DNA of 64,000 bases from contig CM057059.1 in assembly GCA_029945375.1 (NCBI GenBank), forward strand, positions 3,224,001 through 3,288,000, given 5' to 3'. The number at the start of each line of letters is the position of its first letter. Within the stretch, counting starts at the first letter, position 1. Origin of the DNA: Agaricus subrufescens. Taxonomy: Eukaryota > Basidiomycota > Agaricomycetes > Agaricales > Agaricaceae. The translations under genes and the position numbers were made by a program. Shown here piece by piece: positions 47,417 to 60,400 of the stretch. The notes under the pieces were generated by a model. It was not told the DNA's origin. It did no database searches and worked only from the letters and a program-made list of their open reading frames with translations.

Positions 47417-48802
47417 TTCTGTAGTTCGGGATTAGTATTGGCAATAGTGCGGTATGCAATGTGTATGCGCATACCTGAGGAGTTTAGAAGGATACTTGAA
47501 ATCAAGTAAGAGATAAGAGCAGAACAACTGTCTGGTAATTGACAACTGTGAAATGACACCTTTTATATCCGCCACGACGCCACATTACAGCCCTACCACC
47601 GCTATTCCGCACGAAACTGAAACAGCAACCACCGAGAGGCTGAATCCCCTTCCAGTAGCCAGTATTCAAAGTACCGACTGCCAAGAACAATAAACGAGGA
47701 TGAATAACCGACACCAGCGGATTATGGGGAGAGTACAATTTTTAGCGACCAGTCGGTAGCGACGTTTGAAGAGAGAAAGACAAATTCATTTTGATTTCTT
47801 TGATTGGTTTCGTGGCAGTGACATCAATCCTTGGCGAGGGTTGGAGAGAAGTTGTTTCAAGAAGAATGTGCCAAGGGCTAATAGAACTAATAATTGCATT
47901 CAGTGCCTTGGAACATCTTTCACACGATGCGGCTTTCTCATTCCACGAAGACCGTAATATAATGATGTTTAACTCTGTTTGACATAATACGGCGCCCGGA
48001 CGTCTGAGAAAATGAACATCAGTCTTTTTTTTACGAGATGGTGGAGATGTTTGACACGGCGCTGCAACTCACAAGGCGTTTCAAGATTTACATGAAAATG
48101 CCGACCATTAAATATACCCCAAGTGCTTGAGTTTAACAGTCTAGAGAATGAGAAACGTCACGTACAAAGCTTAAAAGACTATTTTTATCCCTTGTGATGC
48201 AAAATGGAGCCCTTTGAAGCGCTAGATCCGGCAGTAGTGGAGAGCACGAACGGGGAAGGCTTGTAGCAATGACTGCAACCGTAATGCGCGGACTGAAAAA
48301 CATCAAGTGGTGGAGTAGCAGCGGCCCTGCGCAGCTAGTGTGGCATTGAGCGATGCATGTCGTTCACTGGATGATGTGGCATTGTAAGTGACAAGCCCAA
48401 AACCTCGAGGACCATGGTAGGTTGCCGGACTGGCGAGGACGGGCAATTTGCTATACTTAGAACCAAGAGCAACTGCCAAGACTATAGTCCATATTATAGC
48501 GTAAAGCGGGTATCACGGGGGTGGGTGCAGGTACAACGCGCCAGGGTGAACATGAAGCTAGCCTGTCCAGAGTCGGGCGAGATCACGAGCCGCAGCCAAC
48601 CGGTTGCAATTTGGAGATACAGCACGTAATCTTTTACCTACAACGGCCTTGGAGTGGGCTTCCACCGGCCGCGATGCAGACTATATGAACATATCAGAAT
48701 TCTTTTAAAAAGTGATGAGCGGCGACGCCTAGGCACCGCCCAGGCGCCATACCTAAGGAGTAAATTACAACTTCGAAATACGGTATGAGATACAAAAGTT
48801 GT

Positions 48803-49111
48803 TGCGACAGGCGTAGCACTTTTTGATCTTCTTCCAACATCAAATCATCGGAGGCTGAGATCCAGGGCTTAAGAAACGAATTTCCTCAAGCAAGTATTGA
48901 GACAATGGCAGTCGATGTGACGGACGGGAAAGCGGTCGAGAAAGCGGTTGATGAGGCCAAATTGAATTTGGGTTCGGTAACGATGTTACTATGCTTCGCA
49001 GGTGTTGTCGCATGTACCCACGCTTTAGAGATGAGCCCGGCAGAGTGGAGAAGGGTGCTTGACATTAATACGACGGGGAGCTTCCTTTGTGCTCAGGCGG
49101 TGGCCAAGTGA
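48803..49111 (+). pseudogene. SDR pseudogene, internal deletions
   Basis: Remnant of the SDR gene at 51979-53059. Only part of exon 2 is kept (DVTDGKAVEKAVDEAKLNLG, MLLCFAGVVACTHALEMSP). The 5' part with the start and cofactor-binding TGG motif is lost in a deletion of roughly 500 bp, and a frame shift follows. The 3' end joins GTGGCCAAG straight to TGACTATTTTTTGATC, which in the intact copy lies in the last exon, so exon 3 with the YxxxK active site is gone. Confidence 0.85.
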
Positions 49112-49911
49112 CTATTTTTTGATCACAAAAAAGTAAATACGACCAAATACTACATTGATCCTGACGTGAAAGCGGGGCAAACGGCAAAGACTTATAACCC
49201 CCTCTCTAGAATATGTCATCTCAATTCGATAAGGCCTCGATAGTAGGGGTTATGAAAATGATCTCCTCAATGGCAACAAGAACTTTTGCGCGGGGCACCC
49301 CAACCCACAACTAGTAACCACGGTCTCTTGCCAGAAGTCAGATTGATGATTGATCTCCAATCTGCTCCTCAAGCACTAATCAGTATAAATTTCCAGTTCA
49401 AGTAGATTGCTCGCTTTATACAACCCCGGGTGATTGAAATGGAATGCACATGACGCAGAAGAATAGTTTCTGCTTCTCGAGTACCATGGCATGAGCCAAT
49501 CATCATGATCATATGCATCACACTATTCCGGCGACCCTCGACAGAAATTGGGACACCGCGATCCAGCTGCGACCATTCGGGAATTAATGATTTATCTGGC
49601 AATCAGGGTCATCCAATTTTTCGGTAGTGTTCGGTTAGATGCTCCGAAATTCTATCTGATTAATTCACGGCGCCAATCAACAATGTGGCGAACATTTGTG
49701 CGGCAACCTCCCTGAATGCAGAAGCTAATGCCCGGTTGATTTGGTACGTATATGGGGCGATGACAACCTAAACTTTCACGCGTTTGCATCCCTACAACAA
49801 TCGGATTGATCATTCCCCTGTGTTTCACTCTGGTAACTGAGCTCTCTCCCTCTCTCTTGCGTACGCATGCACACAGACTCATGGAAATCTCATTAAACTT
49901 GCCTACGACTC

Positions 49912-49997
49912 ATGGAGCGCGTACAGAGTCCGCGGAACTCCTAGAAGTCTCTGGACGAGAAATCAAGGTTGAAGAAGATCAGTAGTGTTGACAGTCT
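49912..49997 (+). pseudogene. Truncated 5' end of the 53851 gene
   Basis: MERVQSPRNS then a stop: the copy of the first codons of the gene at 53851 (MERAQSPRGS...) included at the end of duplication unit 1. It ends where unit 2 begins. Confidence 0.75.
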
Positions 49998-50162
49998 CAG
50001 GCACTACTATTGTAACTAGAGTGGAAACACTGCCTTCTGGCACTATTGACATTTTAACCCCCCCACAGAACCTCTCAACACAGCAACTTTGGTACATCAT
50101 CTAGAAGCTGTCAATAGGCTGGCAACATCCCCAACAACCTTCAACCCCAGTGGGAGCCTTGC

Positions 50163-50378
50163 CTACCGCGCAAACAGAGAGCAATCGGGGGGAATAGGTT
50201 GGCAACAACCCCAACAACCAGGGACTCCATCGGCCACCTCATCGGATGGGCACACCGGTTTCACTGTTCGGCAGACCTCAGGGCAGGATATGTCGTCCTC
50301 TGAGGCGCGTTCGGTCACGCTTGGGACGGCCAAGACACCGATGGCGGTGATAATGAAAGCGGTGAATAACAATTTCAT
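50163..50378 (-). CDS. Small secreted Cys-rich protein, one repeat
   Basis: 71 residues, same signal peptide type as the copy at 46982 (MKLLFTAFIITAIGVLAVPS), but only one Cys module (CPEVCRTVKPVC...CWGCCQPI) and a new tail (PPDCSLFAR) that adds a seventh Cys. Two repeats were lost by deletion, and the frame ends early in sequence homologous to the third repeat. It may be a working mini-version or a decaying copy. Confidence 0.5.
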   Translation of the reverse strand: MKLLFTAFIITAIGVLAVPSVTERASEDDISCPEVCRTVKPVCPSDEVADGVPGCWGCCQPIPPDCSLFAR

Positions 50379-51978
50379 TTCTGTAGTTCAAAATCAGTAT
50401 TGATAGTAGTGCGGTATATACGCATGCGCATACTTGAGGAGTTTGGTAGAGTACTTGGTAAGAGAATAGAGCAGAACAACTGTCTGTTAATTGACAACTT
50501 TGAAATGATACTTTTTATATTCGCCACGACGTCACATTGCAACCCTTTGAATACCCTTCCAGTAGCCAGTATTCAAACTACCGACTGTCAAGAAGAAAAA
50601 ATGAGCATGAATAACCGATACCAGCGGATTATGGGGAGAGTACAATTTTTAGCGACCAGTCAGTAACAATGTGTGGGGAGAAAGTCATATTCATTTTGAC
50701 TTCTTTGATTATCTCGTGGCAGTTATATCAATCTTTGGCGAAGTTGGAGAGAATGCCAAGGTTTAGTAGAACCAATAATTGTATTCATTGCCTTGGAATG
50801 TCTTCACACGATGAGGGTTTCTCGTTCCACAAAGGCCGTAATTGAATTATGTCGAACTTTGTTCGACATTCTACGGCGCCCAGACACCTGAGAAGATTAA
50901 CATCCATTTTTTACGAGATGGTGTGGATATTCGACACAACGCTACAGCTCACGATGCGTTCCAAGATTTATATGGTCACGGTGATGCCTACTATCAAATA
51001 TACTTCAAATGCCTGAGTTTAATACTCTAGAGAATGAAAAACGTCACGTACAAAGCTTAAAAGGCTATTTTTATCAATGGAGCCCTTTGAAGTGTTAGAT
51101 CCGGAAGTAGTGGAGAACCTGAACGGAAAAGACTTGTAGCACTCACTTCGACCGTAATGCGCGGACCGAAAAACATCAGACTGCGGAGTAGCAGCAGCGC
51201 AGCGCAGCTAGCGTGGCATTGAGCGACGCATGTCGTTCACTGGATGATGCAGCATTGTAGTTGACAAGTTCAAAACCTTGAGGACCACGGTAGGTCACCG
51301 GACGGGCAAGTACGGGCATATTGCTATTGTTAGAACCCAGGAATGAGCAACTGCCAAGACTATAGTGACATATTATAGCGTAAAGCGGGTGTCACGAGGG
51401 TGAATACAGGCACAACACGCTGGGATAGACATAAAGCTGGCCTGTTGAGTATCGGGTGAGTTCACGAGCCGCAGTCATCCGGTTGCGGCTTGGGCCTTTG
51501 GCACGTAATTTTTTACCTACAATGGACTCGGAGCGGACTCCCATTCGGCCGCGATGCAGAATATATGAACATATCGGAATTCTTTTTAAAAGTGATGAAC
51601 GGCGACGCCTAGGCTTCACCCAAGTGACATGCCCTGGGCCAAAGAGTTGAAGATAGACCCTAGCGAAGACTTGGACTAGGACGTTAATGGCACGGGAGAC
51701 AGAACGGGCAAGATGCACTGTAGGATTTAATTACAACTCAGAAACACAGTATGAGATAATAATAAAAGTTGTTCCCTGTTGACCATTGAATCTGTAGCTG
51801 ACTGGGAGATCAAAGATAGCACGGGAACAGTCACGTCACGAGTCAATCTAAGGCGAGTCATTATGGAAAAATGAGAAGGCCCCCCAACAACATCGATAAC
51901 TCACGTGTACGTGGTTTCAAGAGATGATTCAATGGATAGCTTCTTGACATTCGACCACACATATATCCTCATACGAAG

Positions 51979-53059
51979 ATGTCGACGGAATCACAATCTC
52001 CGATTGTAGCTCGAGATGCGTTGGACAAACGAGCTATACCGGAAATGGTTCTTTCGCAAGCAGCCAATCCACTGACGGCACCAATGTCTATGCCAGAAGG
52101 TTTGACAGCGGCCGAAAGAGCTATGCGAAGATTTTCTGTCGATCAACATGCGATAGGTATGTCTATTGAGATAGACTTGTGAGACGGTGTGTCATTGAAG
52201 TTTCTAGTGACGGGAGGAGCTGGCAATCTTGCTCTAGCAGCAATTCGAGGGCTGCTAGAGCACGGAGCGACAGGCATAGCAATTTTTGATCTTCTTCCAA
52301 CTATCAAATCGTCGGAAGCTGAGATCCAGGGCTTAAGAAACGAATTTCCCCAAGCAAGTATTGAGACAATGGCAGTCGATGTGACAGACGAGAAAGCGGT
52401 CGAGAAAGCAGTTGATGAGGCGAAATCGAATTTGGGTTCAGTAACGATGTTACTATGCTTTGCAGGCGTTGTCGCATGTACCCATGCTTTAGAGATGAGC
52501 CCGGCAGAGTGGAGAAGGGTGCTTGACATCAACGCAACGGGAAGCTTCCTTTGTGCTCAGGCGGTGGCCAAGTAAGTAGGCCTTACCAGGTATGATCACA
52601 GCCGAGGCTAACGTAACTTGCCGAAGACACATGATAGCGCAAAGTCAAGGAGGAAGTATGGTGTTCATAGCCTCCGTAGCGGGACAGATCTCTTTATTCC
52701 CTCAACCACAAGTCGCCTATAACGTATCGAAGGCTGGGGTTTTGCATATGACCAAATGCCTCGCGGCAGAGTGGGCTCGCCATGGTATACGGGTGAATAG
52801 TATTAGCCCAGGGTATATGGATACGATTCTGAATGCTGGAGACGGTTTGGCGGCTGCGAGGAAAATGTGGTTCGATAGGATGCCGCTCGGTCGGATGGGT
52901 TCGCCAGATGAATTGGTTGGTGCTATCATTTTGTTGTGTAGTCGTTATGGGGGAAGGTACATCACTGGAGAGAACATTACAATAGACGGTGAGTTTATAG
53001 ATACCAAGGGAACGAAGTCGACCAACTTACTATTTACAGGCGGACTGACTATTTTTTGA
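51979..53059 (+). CDS. Short-chain dehydrogenase/reductase (classical SDR)
   Basis: Four exons (51979-52156, 52208-52571, 52627-52988, 53040-53059) give 307 residues. A 60-residue N-terminal extension (MSTESQSPIVARDALDKRAI) precedes the Rossmann fold: VTGGAGNLALAAIRGLLEHG (TGxxxGxx with Leu-Ala for the last Gly), VDVTDEKAVEKAVDEA, LCFAGV in place of NNAG, active-site FIASVAGQISL and YNVSKAG, and the cofactor segment VNSISPGYMDT. The last exon is only 20 nt (GGLTIF). Fungal relatives include NADP-dependent polyol and sorbose reductases; the substrate is not identifiable. A decayed copy is at 48803. Confidence 0.85.
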
Positions 53060-53850
53060 TCACAATCAAGTAAATACGACCAAATACTTCATTGATGAAT
53101 TAGCATGTGATAGTGGGCCAAGCTGCAAAGATTAATCCCCTCTCTAGGACATGTCATCTCAATTAGATCAAAGCGCCTTGATAGCAGGGGTTATGAAAAT
53201 GATCTCTGCAATCGCAAGAACCTTTGCGCGGGGCACCCCAGCCTACAACTACTAGTAGTAGTTACAGTCTCTTGCCGGAAGGCAGATTGATCCCTTTCTG
53301 CTCCTCTGATTAGAGTAAATTTCCAGTTCGAGTGGATTGCTCGGTTTAGACAACCACGAGTGATTGAAATGGAATACACATGACGCAGAAGAATAGTCTC
53401 TGCTTCTCGCGTACCGTGGCATGAACCAATCATCATATGCATCACACTGTTCCGGCGTCCCTTGACTGAATTTCAAACACCGCGACCCAGCTGCGACCTT
53501 TATTCAGGAATTTATGACTTATCAGGAAATCAGGGTCATCTAAAAATTCGGGTGGTGTTCGGTTGGATGCTCCGAAATTCTACCTGATCAATTCACGGCG
53601 CCAATCAACAATGTGGCGAAATTGATTTGTGCACGGCAACCTCCATGAAAGAAGCTATTGCCCGGTTGATTTGGTACGTATATGGGGAGATGACAACCTG
53701 AACTTTCACGCGTTTGCGTTCCTACAACAATCAGATTGATCATTCCCTGTGTTTACCTCTGATAATTGAACACTCTCCCTCTCCCTCCCTCTCACACACA
53801 CACACACTCAGACTGACTCACGGAAATTTCGTTGACTTTGCCTACGATTC

Positions 53851-56554
53851 ATGGAGCGCGCACAGAGCCCGCGGGGCTCCCAGAAGTCTCTGGACGAGAA
53901 ATCAAGGTTGAAGAAGATCAGCAGTATTGACCGTCTACGCTTGTTACGTGCCTGGACCGAAATGGATCTACACTTCAAGGAGAGTTCAGTAGATTACCTC
54001 TGGTTGTTCTATACAGCCTTCTACACCGCGAAAGGCGCCGATAGGAAGAAGCAATGCTACGTGGCTAAACTCGCTATCTGGAAAGAAAAGACATCCTTCT
54101 CCCACGAGTACCTCGTCGCAACAATAAAGTCGGTTCACGATGACAACCAAGAACACTACCTCCTATTTGAGCGGACTGTGGGAGACTTGAATAGAGATGG
54201 AGCCCGGGAAGAGAAGCTGGACGGAGAAGGCTCTGGTAGTAGTCGAAGAAAGCGCAGACGGGGGGTGAGGCGAAATCTCGGGGGTGTCATCATGCCCGAG
54301 CGTCTTTGGGAGGCCCATGCATTTGGAGGCGACGCAAAAAGGCCCGCAGACCTTTCAGACGAAGAGGAAACAGGAAAAGATATATGGACGACGACAGCGA
54401 AGAGTTTGATAAGCGGGGTATCAGAATCAAGCTCCGCGAACCTGATCTTGGCCGATGACCGGTATCAACTGCTAGATCGACCGTTCAGAAACGAGAATGA
54501 CGTTCATATCGCCTCGCTTGCGCTGAAAAAGCCGTACGAGGATGACGAGGAGGAAGCTCAGAGAACCACCGATAACCCTGATTCAAATTCGCCCGTGGCT
54601 CAAGAAGCCGGAGAGACTGTGCCAGTGATCGTGGAACCACCCTCCCCCCTTGCTTCGGAACAAAGCGCCCAAGTACCGTTGAATTCAGAAACAGACGCTT
54701 TACACCCAAATTTATCGTCGTTTCAGCTTGATATCCACGAGCACCAGTCAAGTCCACAGATACGGCGCCATCATTCCGTCGAATCAGATAGTCCCTATCT
54801 TCTGCATCAAACCTCATCACATTTGGACTATGAAGCATCAGCCTTAATAAGGCCAAGTACGAGCGTACCTGACCTTACTGAGGCTCGACTCTCCCCTCAT
54901 TTTTTCGCAAGCGAACTGTCTGCGCTTGATGATGAGGACTGGGACTCTCGGGATACTGCGCCCTCCGAAATCCTCCAACTCGGGCGGGTTTCTTCCCCTG
55001 GCTACTTTACTGACTCTGGCAATTCAACTCCTCAAAACCAATCTACCGCAGCCCTCCATGAAGAGCTCCCTTACGCTGGCGAGGTCGAAAACGATCTGGA
55101 CATCTCTGGTGAATACCCGAACACGTCATCAAACCTTCGCCAGGATTTGAGTCAACGTGAGGGTCTCACACCTGCTCATCACAGCAATATGTCCCTTGAC
55201 CAGCTCTCCTACGAAGAGGCGCAACCTGATGGAGCAAATCCGTCTACCGCAAATGTGGACAACGACTCAAGGGGTCTCTTATTTAGCAATCACGAGGACG
55301 CTGGCCCGTCTCGTCGTCCTGTGCTTAATCTGAAGACTGAACCGGATACCAGTCAAAGCCCAGATGGTGCCTCTATCGACGCTCCTGAAATCCGAAACTC
55401 GCATGAAGAAGAGCCACCACTCTCTCCTCTCGAAAGCGATTCTTCTTCACAACAATACTCTCCCTCAATCGAAGAAATACCGCGATCCTCAGGGCTACAC
55501 CTACCGTTAAGCCGTATCCCCTCGCACGCCTCAAACGATTCTAGAAGATCGACATCTTCGAGAGTACCAAGTGTAAAATCTCTCTTTTCAATCCATTCCG
55601 AGAACCTACCACCCATGCCTTCACGCAAATATGTCTTCCTCTTCGAACTCATAACCCTAGCCAACCGAATCCATAAATGCAAATCCCTTTACCGACTATT
55701 TACAAAGAATTGTTACTGGTTCGTTGGCATTATATTTCACGTCATCAGGAATTTCTGTCAAATTGATGTTTCGATCGATGATAAGGAGGGGAATCCTGAT
55801 ATAATGAGACCAGACGATGAGGTTACTATTTGGGTGAATAGTGGTCGTATGGGAAGGTTTTTACATGCGGTCAAGATTATGAAGGCGCCTCGGCTGTTTA
55901 CGATCCAAGCTCTTAAGAGGAAATGGCAGGCCGCGAATGCGAGATTCGATGCTCAGGTACTTGAGTTTGGGGTATTATAACTGCCCGAGTGCTGATGGAT
56001 TGAAGTAGCTTAAAGTCAATTTTGCCGAAAGTTCGCCCGAACAATTGACTGTCGTCCAATATGCGGTGGATCGTGAGAAGGAGAGGCGCACAAAACGAGG
56101 AATATCTGAGGCCGAGGTGCAGAAGAGACTTGAGGAGGAAAGGAAGAAACACGCAGAAGAATTAGAAAAGCGATTAGAGGAGGAAAGAAGGAGGGCAGAG
56201 GAAGAGGAGAAGAAGTTCGAAGAAGAAAGAATGCGGTATGAGGAAGAAAGAAAGAGAGCCGAGGAAGAAAGAAAGAGGGCTGAGGAAGAAAGAACGCGGT
56301 ACGAGGAAGAAAGAAAGAGGGCCGAGGAAGAAAGAAAGAGGTATGAGGAAGAATTGAAAAAGAGGTATGAAGAAGAGTTGAAACAGAGATATGAGGAGGA
56401 AGAAAGAAAGAGGGCTGAGGAAGAAAGAAAGAGGGCTGAGGAAGAAAAAAAGAGGGCTGAAGAAGAAAGAAAGAGGTATGAAGAAAAGGAAAGGGCGTTG
56501 TTAGAAGAGTTGATGAGATACCGAGAAAGCGAGAGGAAGAACGAACAAGCATAG
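53851..56554 (+). CDS. Large acidic protein with C-terminal coiled coil
   Basis: Two exons (53851-55956, 56009-56554; 52 nt intron) give 883 residues. A conserved N-terminal part (YLWLFYTAFYTAKGADRKKQ, WKEKTSFSHEYLVATIKSV) is followed by a basic cluster (RRKRRRGVRR), a long disordered Ser/Pro/Glu-rich centre, a hydrophobic stretch (YVFLFELITLANRI, CYWFVGIIFHVIRNFCQ) and a C-terminal charged coil with many RKRAEEERKR-type repeats from about residue 720 onwards. I recognise no named family. The start at 53851 is supported by the same codons in the duplicated stub at 49912. The coiled-coil DNA is a purine-rich repeat, and its antisense frames are shadows. Confidence 0.75.
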
Positions 56555-56780
56555 GCAAGACGAGTGAATTCCGCAGTGCAGACCATCGGTACGCACATTT
56601 TGAGGATGTCCCTAGAGTCGTTTCAAGTCATTTAATTTTATTGAACAATACCACCTCCGATCGCTTTTTGTAGTGCAATTATCAATGTAACCTGGATGCA
56701 ATGTGTATTGTAGAACGACTGTACAGGTAATTTATCGCCAGAAAAATATAAAGATACCAAAAACAGGGAAAAATCACTAT

Positions 56781-59763
56781 TCAGGAATTAATCAAACGAC
56801 GAGTAGCCAACGTCAACCTCTCCAACTTATTCTCCAACTCTTCACGACGATCAGAAACCTGAGTAGCTTCCTGTGCATAATCATCACACATCTGTCGTGC
56901 ATCAGCTCCGTCCAATTCTAACTTGTTCCACAACAACTGAAAGACATCTTCCTCACTTCCCCGTACCAACTCGTAGTCAATGGTCATCGGAACATTATCA
57001 GCAAAACGCTTGTAAGCAACTAGAAACATTGTTAACTCAGATTTCCAACAGTTTGAGGGTTATTGTGAGCAAACCTTGGAAATACGCTCGAACGGTAGCC
57101 ATGATTTCTAGAGCAGGCTCCATTGAATCTTGACCGAGAAGTTTCGGCAGATCCTCTTCAGTGAGGCCCGAATAACCTGCACGAGCAAGCGCAGTAAGAG
57201 CTTGTGCTATAGGATCCCCCGCATCCTCGCCGAAGGACGTGGTAGTAGGAGCTGGCTGGGAGTCCCAGCCGCTGCTGAAATTTTTTGATTTTTTGCTTTT
57301 AGTGTGGCCGTCCATTGTGTTCTGTGGGTTCTGTGCAGGAGTTGCAGGTACCCCAAATGCATTCGAGCGGACACTCAGTTTCCCCTTGGAATCTCGACGA
57401 GCACGACGATAATAAGCCAGGAATTTCTCCTTGTAATCTGCTAGGTAGTGATTGTTTACCGTGAATGGTTCGCCTTCGACTTTTAATAGCCACGCCACTT
57501 TTTTCTTCGCCACCTCGAGACATTTTCCTAGATGTTCATACATGATTAATCTGTGGGTATATCATTAGTTGCAATCGCCTGAAGTATTCGAGAAGAACGC
57601 TCACTGGATGCGTTGTTCCAACAATCCTTGGCCAAAAGCCGAGAAGTGGCGATGAATCAACCCCTTCATGTACTCTTTCAGGATCTGGAACACCCGATCA
57701 CATAACCACATGGCAGGTTTCTCCCATTGACAAAGTATCTCCCTGATATACTCTCGTTGAACGACAAACGGGTAATTTCCAGGAAGCTCTCGAGAGCGTG
57801 ACCTTCACAAATTTGATCAGGCTTAGAGTTGAAATGAACTGTCAGAGAGACACCCACTCAGTCATTCGTGCATACACCTCATCCACATATATCGACTTTC
57901 CGACTTCAACATGCAACCCAGTTTCACTCTCCTCGCCATCCTTACTTTTATCCTTATCAACAGCGTCTCCATTTTCCTCGTGCTTAAGGAAATCGGGTCC
58001 AGGGAGCCAGAAATCGAAAAATGAATTGGTGTAAGGCTTGAAATCTGGAGCTGTGCCTTGAATGGCGCGGCGGAATGACTCAGAGGGAACTCGGATACTC
58101 TGAATGATACCCTCTTTGTAAGGCACACCTTCGATGTTTCTCCGGACGTCCGCATCGAAGTCTTTAATCAATTTCGCGACTTCATTTAGGGCGTTAGAGG
58201 GCGGAGGTCGCGGCAGTTCGGCAATTTGTTGACGCGCTTTGAAGATCATTCCGTCGATCTCCGTTTGAATTCCTGGTAGCCTATTTCAAATACGGGTATG
58301 AGTCTGTTTTCCTTTTTAAGTCGTGAAACATACGTTTTCGCGATTAAATCCGACAAGACTTGGCTCAACCTCTCGACTAAGTTCTTCGTCCTCAGGTATC
58401 GAGCATGCATGAGCCCCAACTCATTCCATGGCCTTGTCGCATTGAAAAATTCATCCTCCTTGATTCTAGCTTGTTGCCATGTCCAATTGTTCCTTAAATC
58501 GCTCGAGGAAGGCTGCTTGACACAGAACCAATTATTTTGAAGGGGTTGCATCTCGTTACGAATAAATTTCAGCCAAGTTTGTTCTTCGCCAGCGGGAATT
58601 CGGTCAGGCTTTGTGAGAACACCTTCGGAGGGAGTCATTGATCATGAGACGTGAAAAGCGAAGATAAACACACCAATGGTACGTTTGCCTTCCGGATCAT
58701 ACTGTTTAGCCAGCTGATGAGCACCTTGATTCTCAAAATCGGCTGTATTTCAAATGTTGGTGAGTCGTCACTAAGGAAAATGAAGCACCATTACTGACTT
58801 TCACATGCAACTGTCAATAAAATAATGCAATTGGTTTTGTGAATATACGCGGCCACCAAGCCCTCAACAAGCTTGATATCCCCAGCATTTCCACTGCGTC
58901 CAATGCTCGCAATCAAACCTAAGCATAATCTTAAGCCATTGAATGAAGATCATTCTCATTTGTTCCACTCACCCGGTAAATCAACAAATGACAAGTCCGC
59001 CACATCAGGTCCACTGATTGCTAAGGATACGCAATTCTTTGAGAAAGTCAGAGAGTTACCCTCGACAATTGAAGGCTCATCCCCGTCCAGGAAGCCAGTC
59101 ACCGACTTGTCAGGGTTTAAAATTGCCAATTGTGCTCTTCGAATCCTATCTTCAACTTCGGACTTGTCATAGATTGTGGGTCCAAACATTTCATTCCGTG
59201 GCTGCCCTAATGATTGTCCATTGGGATCGGTGGTAATGCGCAAGGAAACAGTACATTTCCAAGGCTGAGATGAATACGAGAGTCGACACTCAGTCGGACA
59301 CCTGTAGAGGAAATGATGAGAATCATATTGGGGTTCGGGATATCGTGAAAACATATTTCACCGAGTACAAGTTCCAGCAGCACGTGGAAGGGTGATTCCA
59401 GAAATGGATTCGATTAAAGATGATTTACCAGCTGATTGGCTACCTACAACGGCAATCTGTGGTAGGTCAATGTCGACTTGGACTCTAACCCATCACAGGT
59501 TATCGTTCATGCTAGTCATCTCAAAAAGGTAAAAGAAGAGCCTACCCAGTACTATGAAGTCCGTTAACAAGGTCGAGCATACGGCGCCGTTGTTGGGACA
59601 TCTGTGGGTTGGAGAGACCCACAGCTTCCGAACACGAGCCGTCTACATGACCGGTTGTAGGATCTGGGGCTTCCCCGCTTTCGTTGATAGGGAGGGAGAC
59701 CGGTTCAGGCGACAACGTGGCAGAAGGCGATGGTGGCCCTAACTGGACACGTCCGAAGGCCAT
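56781..59763 (-). CDS. Dynamin-superfamily GTPase, tandem copy 1
   Basis: A large GTPase of roughly 800 residues in about ten exons, from [20 protein letters not shown] at 59763. G1 is [17 protein letters not shown]2 region [18 protein letters not shown]3 DLPG (LSFVDLPG), G4 LTKPD ([17 protein letters not shown]). A middle/stalk region ([32 protein letters not shown]) follows, and the C-terminus carries the GTPase effector region ([39 protein letters not shown]). Variable parts are a Gly/Ser-rich insert before the effector region. Such proteins are close in architecture to fungal Mx-like/Vps1-type dynamins that remodel membranes. No PH or proline-rich domain is visible. Copy 2 lies upstream. 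Confidence 0.85.
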
Positions 59764-60400
59764 TTTTACAACTTAGATAGTGGGAGAGGACACTTGGGAT
59801 AATTCGAGGCGAGGAGAAGCAGGGTGTGAAAGGTGAGCGCTTAGCCCTTGAGCTCCTGGTTTTATTCGCAAGTCGGAAGAGCAAACATACAAACACCGAC
59901 AGAGTCATCATAGTGATGCAACGTCACGCTTTGATCCACCTTAAATCCTCCAATTGCCATGACGTTGGTCTGTGTCTGGGATTTTACCCATTGATACGTG
60001 CCGTGACAATGCAATTGAGTCGTGCACGCAGGCCACAATATGGATTTCAACAGAAGGTATCAGTGACTTTTCTATTGGCCCAATTATTGGCACGTCTTTA
60101 GCGTGACCTGGTGACCGCAGTTTCTGACAAAGACGGACATCAAGTTTAACCAAACACATCATTGACAAACTTATCATACCAAGCGCAAACTTATCATACC
60201 AACACACTGCGACCGTCAAAAAGTCAACAAGTCATTTCTTAATCTATATTTGGTCCATGTTACGTATCTGCTACGATAATCGTGAGATGGGCGGAGCAAA
60301 ACCTCAAACACATACAAGAAGTCGATATGTTGGGTGAGGAGGTCGGCATATATTCATTCCAAGAAACATCAAGACATTAGAAAGACATGAGAAAAATTGA
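59764..60400. other. Intergenic between dynamin genes
   Basis: Upstream of copy 1 and downstream of copy 2. Short frames without motifs; no gene. Confidence 0.4.

Larger units (their letters stand above)
46877..49997. repeat. Segmental duplication, unit 1
   Basis: From CAGGCACTACTATCG to ...GTTGACAGTCT this 3.1 kb matches unit 2 (49998-53936) along its length with many substitutions and several indels. It contains the three-repeat Cys-rich gene, an SDR pseudogene and the first codons of the gene at 53851, already stopped. The interval 47417-48802 and the SDR-to-end interval 49112-49911 are non-coding and pair with 50379-51978 and 53060-53850. Confidence 0.85.
49998..53936. repeat. Segmental duplication, unit 2
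   Basis: 3.9 kb tandem copy of unit 1, starting CAGGCACTACTATTG and ending inside exon 1 of the gene at 53851. It keeps the intact SDR gene; the Cys-rich gene is shortened. The size difference from unit 1 is mostly the two deletions in the SDR pseudogene. Confidence 0.85.

Noticed and set aside
55975..56598. 207- and 180-codon minus-strand Ser/Phe-rich frames
   Set aside because: Antisense shadows of the GAGGAAGAAAGAAAG-type coiled-coil repeat.
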